Source: an uncultured Clostridia bacterium
GTDB lineage: Bacteria > Bacillota > Clostridia > Christensenellales > UBA1242
Assembly (NCBI GenBank): GCA_944383945.1
Contig: CALWRL010000015.1
Location: forward strand, 1-12,442
Reading direction: 5' to 3'
Length of the DNA stretch: 12,442 nucleotides
Positions 1-6,884 of the stretch are shown one piece after another (position 1 is the stretch's first letter; each line of letters starts with the position of its first letter). The position numbers were made by a program, and so were the translations under genes. The notes under the pieces were generated by a model. That model searched no databases, was not told where the DNA came from, and saw nothing but the letters and a program-made list of their open reading frames with translations.

Positions 1-594
1 ACTATAAAAAATTTTTCTTCGCTTGTAATAAGAATTCCTCATAAAATTAATAATTGTAGTTTAAGTGCATTTTCTCATATTCTTAGTAAAAATAATTTTT
101 TCAATACATTAATAATTTCTCCGCCTGGTTGCGGAAAAACAACTTTCATTAGAGATATTTTATATCAACTTTCAGTTAGGAACATTTGTTTTAATGTTTT
201 GGTTTTAGATGAGCGTGGAGAAATTGCAGGAAGCAGTGATGGAAATGCTAATTTGTTAGATAGCAATTTTTGTGATGTTCTTTCATTTGTTAATAAGTCA
301 GATGGATTTTTATTTGGAATTAGAGCACTTTCTCCTTCCTTAATTTTTTGTGATGAAATGGGGGCAAAAGAAGATTTTGATGCAATTAATTATGCTTGTA
401 ATTGTGGAGTTGGGGTTGTTGCAACAATTCATGCTTCGTCCGTTGAAGAATTAAAATTGAAGCCTAATTTTCAAACAATTATAGAAAACAAGTTGTTTGA
501 AAGATATATTGTTTTGTCTAACCGAGAAGGCCCTGGAACTTTGGAAGGAATTTATGATGAAAATTTAAATTTGCTCACTAATTTAAATTGCTAA
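1..594 (+). CDS. spoIIIAA: Stage III sporulation ATPase SpoIIIAA (5' end outside the window)
   Basis: Cytoplasmic AAA-type secretion ATPase thought to power or assemble the SpoIIIA-SpoIIQ channel between mother cell and forespore. The reading frame is open from base 1, so the start lies upstream. 197 residues are visible, against about 307 in B. subtilis, so roughly the first third is missing. The visible part holds a Walker A motif PPGCGKTT at visible residues 41-48, the family segment LDERGEIAG at about 68-77, and a Walker B region SPSLIFCDE ending at about residue 119. Further on come the sensor-like ATIHASS and the conserved GPGT near the C-terminus. It stops 12 nt before spoIIIAB and is the first gene of the operon. 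In characterised Bacillus the operon is transcribed by sigma E in the mother cell; the promoter is not in this window. All catalytic motifs in the visible part look intact. Confidence 0.95.
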   Translation, partial: TIKNFSSLVIRIPHKINNCSLSAFSHILSKNNFFNTLIISPPGCGKTTFIRDILYQLSVRNICFNVLVLDERGEIAGSSDGNANLLDSNFCDVLSFVNKSDGFLFGIRALSPSLIFCDEMGAKEDFDAINYACNCGVGVVATIHASSVEELKLKPNFQTIIENKLFERYIVLSNREGPGTLEGIYDENLNLLTNLNC

Positions 595-606
595 AAGGGG
601 AGTTTA

Positions 607-1104
607 ATGAAATTTATTTTAGTTGGAATTATTTTAATAGGAACAGCTTACATAGGTTACGGTCTTTCGCATTACTATCGAAAGCGTAAGCGTTTTTTTG
701 AAGACATCATATTGTTTTGTGACAAGCTTAGCGTTGACATTAGCTTTTCAAAAGAATTTTTAAGTTCAATAATTTCTAACAATCTTCAAAGTTTCTCAAA
801 TGAGTTTAGCCAGGTTTTAAAAGTTTATTTAGATTATCTTAAAAACAATGAAACATCTTTAAGTAGTGAAAATTTATTTAAAAAAACATCTTTAATAAAG
901 AATGATGAGAAAGAAACAATAACGCTTTTTTTAAAAAGTTTGGGCAGGTTAGACGCAAGCAATCAAGTTGCTGAAATTAATAATTTTAAAACAAAATTTT
1001 CTTCTTTTAAAGATTCTGCTGAAGAAGAAAATAAAAAATTTGGTTCGCTTTCTCTTAAACTTATGATTTTACTAGGACTTTTAGTTGTTATTATTCTAAT
1101 TTGA
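607..1104 (+). CDS. spoIIIAB: Stage III sporulation protein SpoIIIAB
   Basis: Membrane protein of the SpoIIIA channel apparatus; the family has been likened to GspF-type platform proteins of type II secretion. The 165 residues are close to the 171 of B. subtilis. There is an N-terminal membrane segment (about residues 2-19) followed by a basic YRKRKR stretch, a helical cytoplasmic middle region, and a C-terminal membrane segment (about 148-165) that runs to the last residue. This is the usual topology of the family. An AAGGGGAG Shine-Dalgarno lies just upstream of the ATG, between the spoIIIAA stop and this start. It ends in TGA, and spoIIIAC starts 12 nt later. Assignment rests on topology, length and position in the operon, since SpoIIIAB sequences diverge strongly. 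Confidence 0.92.
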   Translation: MKFILVGIILIGTAYIGYGLSHYYRKRKRFFEDIILFCDKLSVDISFSKEFLSSIISNNLQSFSNEFSQVLKVYLDYLKNNETSLSSENLFKKTSLIKNDEKETITLFLKSLGRLDASNQVAEINNFKTKFSSFKDSAEEENKKFGSLSLKLMILLGLLVVIILI

Positions 1105-1116
1105 TTTGGAGGGCAA

Positions 1117-1311
1117 ATGGGAGTTGAAATTATTTTTAAAATTGCCGCTGTTGGAATCATTACCGCAGTTGTTAATCAGGTTTTAAAACACGCTAATAAA
1201 GAAGAAATAGCAACCTTAACAACATTGGCTGGGCTTATTGTTGTTTTGCTTATGGTTTTAAATTTGATTGGGACATTGTTTGACACCGTTAGGACAATGT
1301 TTAATTTATGA
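1117..1311 (+). CDS. spoIIIAC: Stage III sporulation protein SpoIIIAC
   Basis: Small two-helix integral membrane protein of the mother-cell channel complex. The 64 residues match the usual size (about 68). The first hydrophobic helix, about residues 4-22, carries the family pattern of a short amphipathic start followed by a Gly/Ile/Val-rich helix. A short charged loop with HANKEE follows, then a second helix at about 31-52. TGGAGGG sits 5 nt upstream of the ATG and is a strong ribosome binding site. It is a paralogue of spoIIIAD next door: both contain a VGIITA-type segment in helix 1. Ends in TGA; spoIIIAD begins 13 nt later. Confidence 0.93.
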   Translation: MGVEIIFKIAAVGIITAVVNQVLKHANKEEIATLTTLAGLIVVLLMVLNLIGTLFDTVRTMFNL

Positions 1312-1324
1312 TTTGGAGTTTAAC

Positions 1325-1711
1325 TTGGACATTTTTAAAATTGTTGGAGTAGGAATAATAACCGCTATAACGGCTTTAATTGTTAAGCAAATTAAGCCGG
1401 AAGTTTCTGTTATTATTACGATATCTGGCGGAATAGTAATGCTTTTAATGTTAGTTGAATCGTTAACTAATATTTTTGGTGCTTTTAATTCTATTGTTGA
1501 AAAAAGTGGATTGTCTTCTGGATTGTTTTCAACAATTTTAAAAATTATTGGTGTTGGATACATAACAGAATTTTCTGCTAATTTATGTAGTGATGCGGGG
1601 GCATCTTCTATTGCTGATAAAATTTTGTTGTCTGGAAAAATAATTATATTGGTTTTGGCGCTTCCAATTGTTAGCAATATTATCGATATCATTTCGGGGC
1701 TCTTGCCATGA
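1325..1711 (+). CDS. spoIIIAD: Stage III sporulation protein SpoIIIAD (TTG start)
   Basis: Integral membrane protein of the SpoIIIA complex, homologous over its first part to SpoIIIAC. I place the start at the TTG at 1325 rather than at the in-frame ATG at 1268. GGAG at 1315-1318 is 6 nt upstream of the TTG, the product then begins MDIFKIVGVGIITA as is typical of the family, and the ATG would overlap spoIIIAC by 44 nt. The resulting 128 residues compare with about 133 in B. subtilis. Four hydrophobic helices are visible, at about residues 4-22, 29-50, 68-85 and 105-125. It overlaps spoIIIAE by 4 nt (ATGA), which suggests translational coupling. Confidence 0.92.
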   Translation: MDIFKIVGVGIITAITALIVKQIKPEVSVIITISGGIVMLLMLVESLTNIFGAFNSIVEKSGLSSGLFSTILKIIGVGYITEFSANLCSDAGASSIADKILLSGKIIILVLALPIVSNIIDIISGLLP

Positions 1712-2940
1712 AAAATATTTTAAGATTTTTTAAAGAACATATTTTATTAAAAAACGCTCTAATTTTTGTTTGCGTTATTTGTATTTTTTTATATCAATTT
1801 TTTCCGCAAATTTCTATTGTTTATGCAGAAGATTCTAGCGAAAGTGAATTGGAAACTCAATTAGAAGAAAACATTACATCGCAGTTAGATAAACTCAATT
1901 TTGGAGATATTGAAAAAATTCTTTCAAGCTTAAATTCTTCCGAGTCTGAAATATTTGGCGATAGTTCATTTAGAGGAAAGGTTGAAAGCATTATAAACGG
2001 AAGTTTTGCTAATGGACAAAGTTCTGTTTTTACTGCAATAGTTAATTTGGTTTTTGATGATATCTTAAAGTTCATTCCGCTTTTGGCTTCAATTATTGTT
2101 ATTGCCATAATCTGTGGTTTTGTTTCAAACATTAGAAGCGAAAACAATTCTAAATCGGTTGGAGATATTATTCATTTTGTTTGTTATGGAATTATTATTG
2201 TTTTGGTTATGACAGGAGTTGTCAATTTAATTAAAGTTGCATCGAATTCAATAAATTCAATTAAAGGGCAAATGGAGATTGTTTTTCCTATTCTTTTAAC
2301 TTTAATGACGGCGATTGGTGGTTCGGCGTCGGTTGCTGTTTATCAACCTGCTGTTGCTTTTCTTTCTAGTTTTATAATGCAAATTTTTGTTTCAGTTTTA
2401 ATGCCAATATTCATATTCATGTTGGTTTTTACAATTGTTTCTAATTTAACATCTACTGTTAAATTGGAAAAATTTACAAAGTTTTTTGGCTCAACCTACA
2501 AATGGATAGTTGGAACAATTTTTACTGTTTTTATGGCGTTTTTAGCAATTCAAGGAATAACTGCAAGTTCGTATGATGGGGTTTCAATTAGAACGGCTAA
2601 ATACGCAATTCGTTCCTACATACCTCTTTTGGGAGGGTATCTTTCGGAAGGTTTTGATGTTATTATGGCTTCAAGCATGTTGATTAAAAATGCTGTTGGA
2701 GCTAGTGCGCTTATTTTGATGTTTTCGTCTATTATTTCGCCTATTATTCAGATTATTGTTTTTTCGCTTGTCTTAAAATTAGCTTCCGCAATTTTAGAAC
2801 CCTTAACAGATAGTAGAATTTCAGATTTTATTTATTCAATTGGAAAAACTTTAAGCCTTCTTGTTACCATGATTATTGGCGTTGCATTTATGTATTTAAT
2901 AACAACGGGGCTAATAATGTGCACGGCAAATTACATTTAG
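1708..2940 (+). CDS. spoIIIAE: Stage III sporulation protein SpoIIIAE
   Basis: Largest polytopic membrane protein of the channel, 410 residues against about 399 in B. subtilis. An N-terminal signal peptide is clear: a basic start, a hydrophobic core at about residues 17-37 and a VYA|ED cleavage site after residue 40. An acidic, Ser-rich extracytoplasmic helical segment follows (about 41-115). After it come six to eight hydrophobic helices to the C-terminus, with a conserved-looking region around the RSYIPLLGGYLSEGFD segment. SpoIIIAE may form a permease-like part of the channel; that role is inferred in the literature rather than proven. The start codon shares 4 nt with the spoIIIAD stop and has only a weak G-rich sequence upstream, consistent with coupled translation. 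Confidence 0.95.
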   Translation: MKNILRFFKEHILLKNALIFVCVICIFLYQFFPQISIVYAEDSSESELETQLEENITSQLDKLNFGDIEKILSSLNSSESEIFGDSSFRGKVESIINGSFANGQSSVFTAIVNLVFDDILKFIPLLASIIVIAIICGFVSNIRSENNSKSVGDIIHFVCYGIIIVLVMTGVVNLIKVASNSINSIKGQMEIVFPILLTLMTAIGGSASVAVYQPAVAFLSSFIMQIFVSVLMPIFIFMLVFTIVSNLTSTVKLEKFTKFFGSTYKWIVGTIFTVFMAFLAIQGITASSYDGVSIRTAKYAIRSYIPLLGGYLSEGFDVIMASSMLIKNAVGASALILMFSSIISPIIQIIVFSLVLKLASAILEPLTDSRISDFIYSIGKTLSLLVTMIIGVAFMYLITTGLIMCTANYI

Positions 2941-2950
2941 GAGGAATAAA

Positions 2951-3436
2951 ATGAACAGTATTTCAAGTTGGGTTATGGCTGTTGCGGGAATTTGTGTTCT
3001 TGGAGTTTTGGTTGAGCTTGTTTTGCCCAATGGTCAAACAAAAAAATATATAAAAGGCATTTTTGCGTTTATCGTTGTTTTGGTTATTATTTCTCCGCTA
3101 CCTTCAATTTTGAACAAGGAATTTTCTATTGATGATATTTTTGAAGAAGATGCAATTATTATTCAGGAAGACTTTATTTATCAAGTTAACAAAAATAGGT
3201 TAGAAACGTTGGAAAATATGGTTGTTACAGATTTAGAAGAGCAAGGAATTAAGGGTGTATCCATCATTATAAACGCCAATATTTTTACTAACCAAATGAA
3301 AATAGACACTGTTTTTGTCGATTTAAGTCATGTAGTAATTAATGAAAATATGGAGCATATAGATATTAATGAACTTGTTGCCAATAGCATTTTAAAATAT
3401 ATTTCTATAAACAAATCGCAAATTGTTTTTAATTAA
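2951..3436 (+). CDS. spoIIIAF: Stage III sporulation protein SpoIIIAF
   Basis: Membrane-anchored ring-forming protein of the channel. The 161 residues begin with two hydrophobic helices (about 5-24 and 34-52) separated by the family hallmark LVLPNGQTKKYIKGI. The following soluble domain (about 60-161) corresponds to the ring-building motif (RBM) fold known for this family and lies in the intermembrane space. It is about 45 residues shorter than the B. subtilis protein (about 206). TAGGAGGA directly upstream gives a strong Shine-Dalgarno, with 10 nt between the spoIIIAE stop and the ATG. The C-terminus ends shortly after a predicted strand, KSQIVFN. Confidence 0.93.
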   Translation: MNSISSWVMAVAGICVLGVLVELVLPNGQTKKYIKGIFAFIVVLVIISPLPSILNKEFSIDDIFEEDAIIIQEDFIYQVNKNRLETLENMVVTDLEEQGIKGVSIIINANIFTNQMKIDTVFVDLSHVVINENMEHIDINELVANSILKYISINKSQIVFN

Positions 3437-3471
3437 AATGCTATAAGTTGCAGAAGTTTTTGGAGGAAAAG

Positions 3472-4017
3472 TTGGAAGAGAAAAAGGACAAAAAAATTTT
3501 TGGTAATGTTAAATTTTTTCAAAAATTAAAAAGCATTAAACACATTGAAATTATAGTAGCAGTTATTTTAGGTGCAATCGTTCTTTTAATTTACTTTTCA
3601 ACTTTCACATCCTCATCTTCAAAGACTTCATTCGAGGCAACATCAACAACCGAATATGCAACAATGCTAGAACATAAATTAGAAAATGTTATTAAACAAA
3701 TTGATGGCGTTGGGAATGTTTCGGTTATGGTAACGCTTTCTAGTGGGCCAGAATACGTTTACGCAACAAACGACGAAGAATTAATTAATAAAAACGAAGG
3801 AGGAAACACATCGTCAACAACCACAACAATAACAAAAGAGCCAATTATTATTTCAGGTGATGTTGTTGTTGTTAAGGAAATAATGCCAACCGTTGGCGGA
3901 GTAGTTGTTGTTGCTGGTGGAGCAAAAGACACAAGAGTTAAGCTTGAAATAATTAAAGCAATACAAGCACTGTTAGATGTTCCACAAGCAAACATTGAAG
4001 TTTTGGTTGGGAAATAA
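3472..4017 (+). CDS. spoIIIAG: Stage III sporulation protein SpoIIIAG (TTG start)
   Basis: Membrane-anchored protein whose family forms the large ring of the Q-A channel in the intermembrane space. There are two in-frame TTG candidates. The one at 3472 has a perfect GGAGG at 3462-3466 with 5-nt spacing; the one at 3448 has no ribosome site. I take 3472, giving 181 residues (B. subtilis about 229). Features are a lysine-rich cytoplasmic N-terminus, one membrane helix at about residues 25-43, and a Ser/Thr linker. The RBM domain carries the motif IDGVGNVSVMVTL, a Ser/Thr/Asn-rich insertion, and the conserved GGVVVVAGGA segment followed by IKAIQALLDVP. The inserted region corresponds to the beta-triangle that lines the ring in the known structure. 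The ATG at 3438 hits a stop after two codons and cannot be the start. Confidence 0.92.
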   Translation: MEEKKDKKIFGNVKFFQKLKSIKHIEIIVAVILGAIVLLIYFSTFTSSSSKTSFEATSTTEYATMLEHKLENVIKQIDGVGNVSVMVTLSSGPEYVYATNDEELINKNEGGNTSSTTTTITKEPIIISGDVVVVKEIMPTVGGVVVVAGGAKDTRVKLEIIKAIQALLDVPQANIEVLVGK

Positions 4018-4034
4018 ATTAAAAGGAGATTTAT

Positions 4035-4511
4035 ATGTTTAGTAAAAAGAAAAAAATAATAATTTTAACAGTTATGGTTGCATTACTTGTTGTTACGGGA
4101 TATCTTAACATAGCTCTAAATAATAATGTTTCGCAACCAACATCTTCAAATTCTAATTTAGATTTTTATGCGTCATATCGTGCAGATAGAGAAAGCTCTC
4201 GCCAAAGTGCAATTTTATACTATGAAGGAATAATTGCAGATTCAACAAGCAGTCAAGAAGCTAAAGAGCTTGCGGAAACAAAAAGACAAGAACTTATTGA
4301 TGCTTTAGAAAAGGAACTTTTAATAGAAGGTTTGATTAAAAGCGTTGGTTTTGAAGATGTTGTTTTAACAACAACAAGCGAAAATATTAATGTTATTGTT
4401 AAGGCAAAAGCAGAAGATTTAACTGAAGCTCAAATTGGTCAAATTGCAACTATAGTTAAAGAGCAAACAAACAAACCTTTAAGCAATATTAGAATTATTC
4501 CAGCAGAATAA
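4035..4511 (+). CDS. spoIIIAH: Stage III sporulation protein SpoIIIAH
   Basis: Bitopic membrane protein whose extracellular domain binds forespore SpoIIQ across the intermembrane space; this is the family role. The 158 residues comprise a basic start (FSKKKK), one membrane helix at about residues 8-27 and a long charged helical stalk containing YRADRESSR. The RBM domain follows at about 95-158, with IKSVGFEDVV near its beginning and the conserved C-terminal NIRIIPAE. It is about 60 residues shorter than the B. subtilis protein (about 218), mainly in the linker. AAAAGGAGA precedes the ATG. It is the last gene of the operon and is followed within 25 nt by an intrinsic terminator. No SpoIIQ homologue is in the window; spoIIQ is normally unlinked. 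Confidence 0.94.
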   Translation: MFSKKKKIIILTVMVALLVVTGYLNIALNNNVSQPTSSNSNLDFYASYRADRESSRQSAILYYEGIIADSTSSQEAKELAETKRQELIDALEKELLIEGLIKSVGFEDVVLTTTSENINVIVKAKAEDLTEAQIGQIATIVKEQTNKPLSNIRIIPAE

Positions 4512-4531
4512 ACAAGGTTTTAGGTATAATG

Positions 4532-4560
4532 AAAGAGCAAACTTTTGCTCTTTTTTTATT
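4532..4560 (+). terminator. Intrinsic terminator of the spoIIIA operon
   Basis: A perfect 9-bp stem, AAAGAGCAA (4532-4540) and TTGCTCTTT (4545-4553), closes a 4-nt loop and runs into a T tract (4551-4557, then further T-rich sequence). It starts 20 nt after the spoIIIAH stop. It separates the sporulation operon from the housekeeping genes downstream. Confidence 0.9.
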
Positions 4561-4617
4561 TTTTGTGTTGTTTTGTGGAATTAGTGAATATAAATATGTT
4601 AATAATTTATTTGATTT

Positions 4618-4646
4618 TTAACAAAAAATGAGTTATCATATAAAAT
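4618..4646 (+). promoter_or_regulatory. Candidate housekeeping promoter of the yqhY-nusB-xseAB genes
   Basis: TTAACA at 4618-4623 and TAAAAT at 4641-4646 are separated by 17 nt, a reasonable sigma-A type pair, with the start codon 26 nt beyond the -10. It lies just downstream of the spoIIIA terminator, where a new promoter is needed. In such AT-rich DNA chance matches are common, so confidence is moderate. Confidence 0.5.
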
Positions 4647-4671
4647 GTTAAGAATGTAGAAGGGCGTTTTT

Positions 4672-5055
4672 ATGGCAGATAATAAAAATAATATAACTAA
4701 ATACAAAGGGAAAATAACTTGTAACAGAAATATTTTGCTTTCTATCATAGACCTTGCAACAAAAGAAATTTGCGGGGTTAGTGGGCTTGCAACTTCCTTT
4801 AAGTCTAAAATAAAAAGTTTGTTTGTTAAAAGTAACAATCCCGGTGTTAAAATTAGATTTAATCCTAATGGGTCTTTAATTGTTGACGTTTATGTTAGGT
4901 TATATTATGGCTATAGCGTTCCAGATATAGCATACAAGATTCAAGAAAACATAAAGAATGGAATTTCTGCAATGGTTGATATGAGGGCAACAAAAGTTAA
5001 TGTTCATATAATGGGTGTTGATTTTGAACCTGAAGATTCAGCAGTTACTGCATAA
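4672..5055 (+). CDS. yqhY: Asp23/Gls24 family protein (YqhY type)
   Basis: The 127-residue protein shows the Asp23/Gls24 (DUF322) pattern. An N-terminal strand KGKITCNRNILLSIIDLAT is followed by EICGVSGLA. Next comes a basic loop, then a strand region with SLIVDVYVRLYYGYSVPDIA, a helix IQENIKNGISAMVDM and a terminal strand KVNVHIMGVDF. These proteins are linked to envelope stress and, for B. subtilis YqhY, to control of fatty-acid synthesis through acetyl-CoA carboxylase. The gene next to nusB in Firmicutes is usually this one, but here no accB/accC genes accompany it. GAAGGG lies upstream of the ATG. The protein is soluble, with no membrane segment. Subfamily assignment rests on context; the exact role in this organism is not shown. 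Confidence 0.88.
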   Translation: MADNKNNITKYKGKITCNRNILLSIIDLATKEICGVSGLATSFKSKIKSLFVKSNNPGVKIRFNPNGSLIVDVYVRLYYGYSVPDIAYKIQENIKNGISAMVDMRATKVNVHIMGVDFEPEDSAVTA

Positions 5056-5072
5056 AGCAAAAGAGGAGAAAC

Positions 5073-5498
5073 ATGAGAAAAATAGCAAGAGAACTTGCCT
5101 TTATGTTAATTTATGAAGGCATGTTTAATAAAGAAAGAGATGCCGAAGTTTCATTCGATTTTTTTTCAAAAGAAAAAGAAATTTTAGGCGATAATGCTTT
5201 AGATTTAGAAGATGAAGTTTTTGTTAAACAAATTGTTTGTTTATATGATGCAAATAAAGAACACATTGAAACCATGATAAATAACAATCTTTTTGGCTAT
5301 GAGCCAGATAGAATTTATAAAATAGACAAAGCTTTATTATGTTTGGCTGTAACTGAGATTTATCACTATAAAACTCCAGCCCCCGTTGTTGTTAATGAAA
5401 TTTTGGAAATTTCAAAAAAATTTTCAACAGAAAAAAGTTCAAAGTTTATAAATGGAATTTTAGGGGCAATTTTAAAAGAATACCCAATAGAGGACTAA
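5073..5498 (+). CDS. nusB: Transcription antitermination factor NusB
   Basis: All-helical RNA-binding protein that, with NusE (ribosomal protein S10), recognises boxA of rRNA leaders and supports processive rRNA transcription. The 141 residues are the normal length. Family marks are the start RKIARELAFMLIYEG, the segment IYKIDKALLCLAVTEIYHYKTPAPVVVNEILEISKKFSTEKSSKFINGILGAI (about residues 80-133; key residues are the Asp/Lys of IDKALL, the Asn-Glu of VVNEILE and the K-F-INGIL helix), and an acidic middle linker. AGAGGAGA gives a strong ribosome site 17 nt after the yqhY stop. The xseA start follows the nusB stop by a single base. Confidence 0.96.
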   Translation: MRKIARELAFMLIYEGMFNKERDAEVSFDFFSKEKEILGDNALDLEDEVFVKQIVCLYDANKEHIETMINNNLFGYEPDRIYKIDKALLCLAVTEIYHYKTPAPVVVNEILEISKKFSTEKSSKFINGILGAILKEYPIED

Positions 5499-5499
5499 T

Positions 5500-6618
5500 T
5501 TGAAAGACAAAGCAATTTCAGTTTCGCAATTAAGTGCATATATAAAGGGAATTTTTGATGCGGAAGAACTTTTGCACAATATATCTGTTTATGGAGAAAT
5601 TTCTGGGCTTTCGGTGCTAAGGGGCAATGCTTATTTTACACTTAAAGATGAAGATTCTCTTTTGCAATGTGTGTATTTTGGTGCAGATGAACAAGTTTTA
5701 AAAAATGGTGATTTAATTGTTGCAACGGGAACACCTAGATATTATGCTAAAGGTGGAAAGTTAAATTTTAATGTTGTAAAAGTTGAGCCTTATGGCATTG
5801 GAGATTTGTTTAAAAAGTTTTTAGAAATAAAAACAAAATTAGATTCAGAAGGCTTATTTAATCCTCTTTTGAAGAAGAAGTTACCAGTAGATGTTAAAAA
5901 AATAGGTGTTGTAAGTTCAGAAAAAGGGGCAGTCATTCAGGATATTATCAATGTTACAAAACGAAGAAATATTGCTGTTAAGATAGTTCTTTATCCGTCC
6001 AGAGTTCAAGGTGATGGCGCCGATAAAGATATCATAGAAGGCATTAAGTATTTTGATGAAAAAAGTGATGTTGATGTTATCATTGTTGCAAGAGGCGGCG
6101 GTTCATTTGAAGATTTAATGCCATTTAATAGTGAAGAACTTGCAAGGGTTGTTTATAAATGCGAAAAACCTGTTGTGTCGGCAGTTGGGCATGAAACTGA
6201 TTTTACCATAATAGATTTTGTTTCTGATTTGCGAGCTCCAACACCTTCTGCCGCAGCAGAGCTTGTTGTTAGTCAAAGAAAAGACAAAGTTTTAAGAATG
6301 AAAGAATATTTTAACAGATTGTCGACTTTAATTTTAAATTGCTGTGATGAAAAATATAATTTAATTTCTTCAAACAAAACAAATTTAGATTATTCCGTAA
6401 AATCTAAAATGAATGAAATTGAATATAGTTTGGGAATTAAAATTCAAGCATTAGAAAAGCTTAATCCAATTAAAATTTTGCAAAGGGGTTTTGCAAAAAT
6501 TGAAAAAGATGGAAAAAATATTAATTCGGTTTTTGATTTATCAATTGAAGATAACTTTGAAATTTATTTAAAAGATGGTAAAATTAAAGGGCAGGTTAAA
6601 AGCAAGGAGGAGTTATGA
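5500..6618 (+). CDS. xseA: Exodeoxyribonuclease VII large subunit (short form, TTG start)
   Basis: Catalytic subunit of exonuclease VII, which degrades single-stranded DNA from both ends into oligonucleotides. The start is TTG at 5500 with AGAGGA at 5489-5494, giving the usual N-terminus with VSQLSAYIKGI. Residues 1 to about 100 form the OB-fold. The catalytic core follows, with VSSEKGAVIQD (about 138-148), ARGGGSFEDLMPFN (about 196-209) and AVGHETDFTIIDFVSDLRAPTPSAAAE (about 228-254; key residues the Gly-His-Glu-Thr-Asp and the APTPSAAAE helix). The C-terminal helical region is short, then the conserved PIKILQRGFA segment and a small end domain. The total of 372 residues is well below the 440-460 of B. 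subtilis and E. coli. The loss lies in the coiled coil that carries the small subunits. Catalytic motifs are intact, and no frameshift is seen. Confidence 0.94.
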   Translation: MKDKAISVSQLSAYIKGIFDAEELLHNISVYGEISGLSVLRGNAYFTLKDEDSLLQCVYFGADEQVLKNGDLIVATGTPRYYAKGGKLNFNVVKVEPYGIGDLFKKFLEIKTKLDSEGLFNPLLKKKLPVDVKKIGVVSSEKGAVIQDIINVTKRRNIAVKIVLYPSRVQGDGADKDIIEGIKYFDEKSDVDVIIVARGGGSFEDLMPFNSEELARVVYKCEKPVVSAVGHETDFTIIDFVSDLRAPTPSAAAELVVSQRKDKVLRMKEYFNRLSTLILNCCDEKYNLISSNKTNLDYSVKSKMNEIEYSLGIKIQALEKLNPIKILQRGFAKIEKDGKNINSVFDLSIEDNFEIYLKDGKIKGQVKSKEEL

Positions 6619-6833
6619 TTGAAAATGTAACATTTGAAAATGCAGAAAAAGAACTTGAAGAAATTATTACTAAACTTGAAGATGAAAAAACTCCGTTCAG
6701 CGAAGCGCAAAAGCTTTATGAAAGAGGAACAGAACTTGTTAAATTTTGTTTATCTAACTTAGATGAGGTTAAAGGAAAAATAACAATCATAAAAAAAGAT
6801 TTAGACAAATTTATAGAAGAAAAATTTGAATAA
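6615..6833 (+). CDS. xseB: Exodeoxyribonuclease VII small subunit
   Basis: Small helical subunit that binds the XseA coiled coil and keeps the nuclease active and controlled. The 72 residues show the family pattern: TFENAEKELEEIITKLEDEKTPFSEAQKLYERG (about 6-38; key residues are the first Glu-rich helix, the Leu-Glu pair and the Tyr-Glu-Arg-Gly that begins the second helix), then a second helix containing KFCLSNLDEVKGKI. AAGGAGGAG at 6604-6612 is a very strong ribosome site inside the end of xseA. The ATG overlaps the xseA TGA by 4 nt, so the two subunits are probably translationally coupled. Confidence 0.95.
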   Translation: MIENVTFENAEKELEEIITKLEDEKTPFSEAQKLYERGTELVKFCLSNLDEVKGKITIIKKDLDKFIEEKFE

Positions 6834-6884
6834 TACCACAATATAAATGGTGATATGTACAAATAATACTACAATATATATGAT
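6829..6884 (+). repeat. Imperfect 23-nt direct repeat between xseB and proS
   Basis: Two copies, 6829-6851 and 6862-6884, agree at 20 of 23 positions. The shared core is AATAATAC-Y-ACAATATA-W-ATG-R-T, and the copies start 33 nt apart. The first copy includes the xseB stop codon; the second ends 13 nt before the proS ATG. Each contains a -10-like hexamer (TATAAA at 6842-6847, TACAAT at 6870-6875), but no matching -35 was found at a normal distance. Its function is unknown. Confidence 0.6.

Noticed and set aside
1268..1324. Upstream in-frame ATG for spoIIIAD
   Set aside because: It would overlap spoIIIAC by 44 nt, lacks a ribosome site and adds 19 residues not typical of the family; the TTG at 1325 is better.
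3759..3995. Minus-strand open frame opposite spoIIIAG
   Set aside because: It is the mirror of a Val/Thr-rich coding stretch, has low-complexity Thr runs, and has no ribosome site or family resemblance.
4525..4530. Perfect TATAAT hexamer just before the spoIIIA terminator
   Set aside because: No acceptable -35 lies 15-19 nt upstream, and transcription from it would run straight into the terminator.
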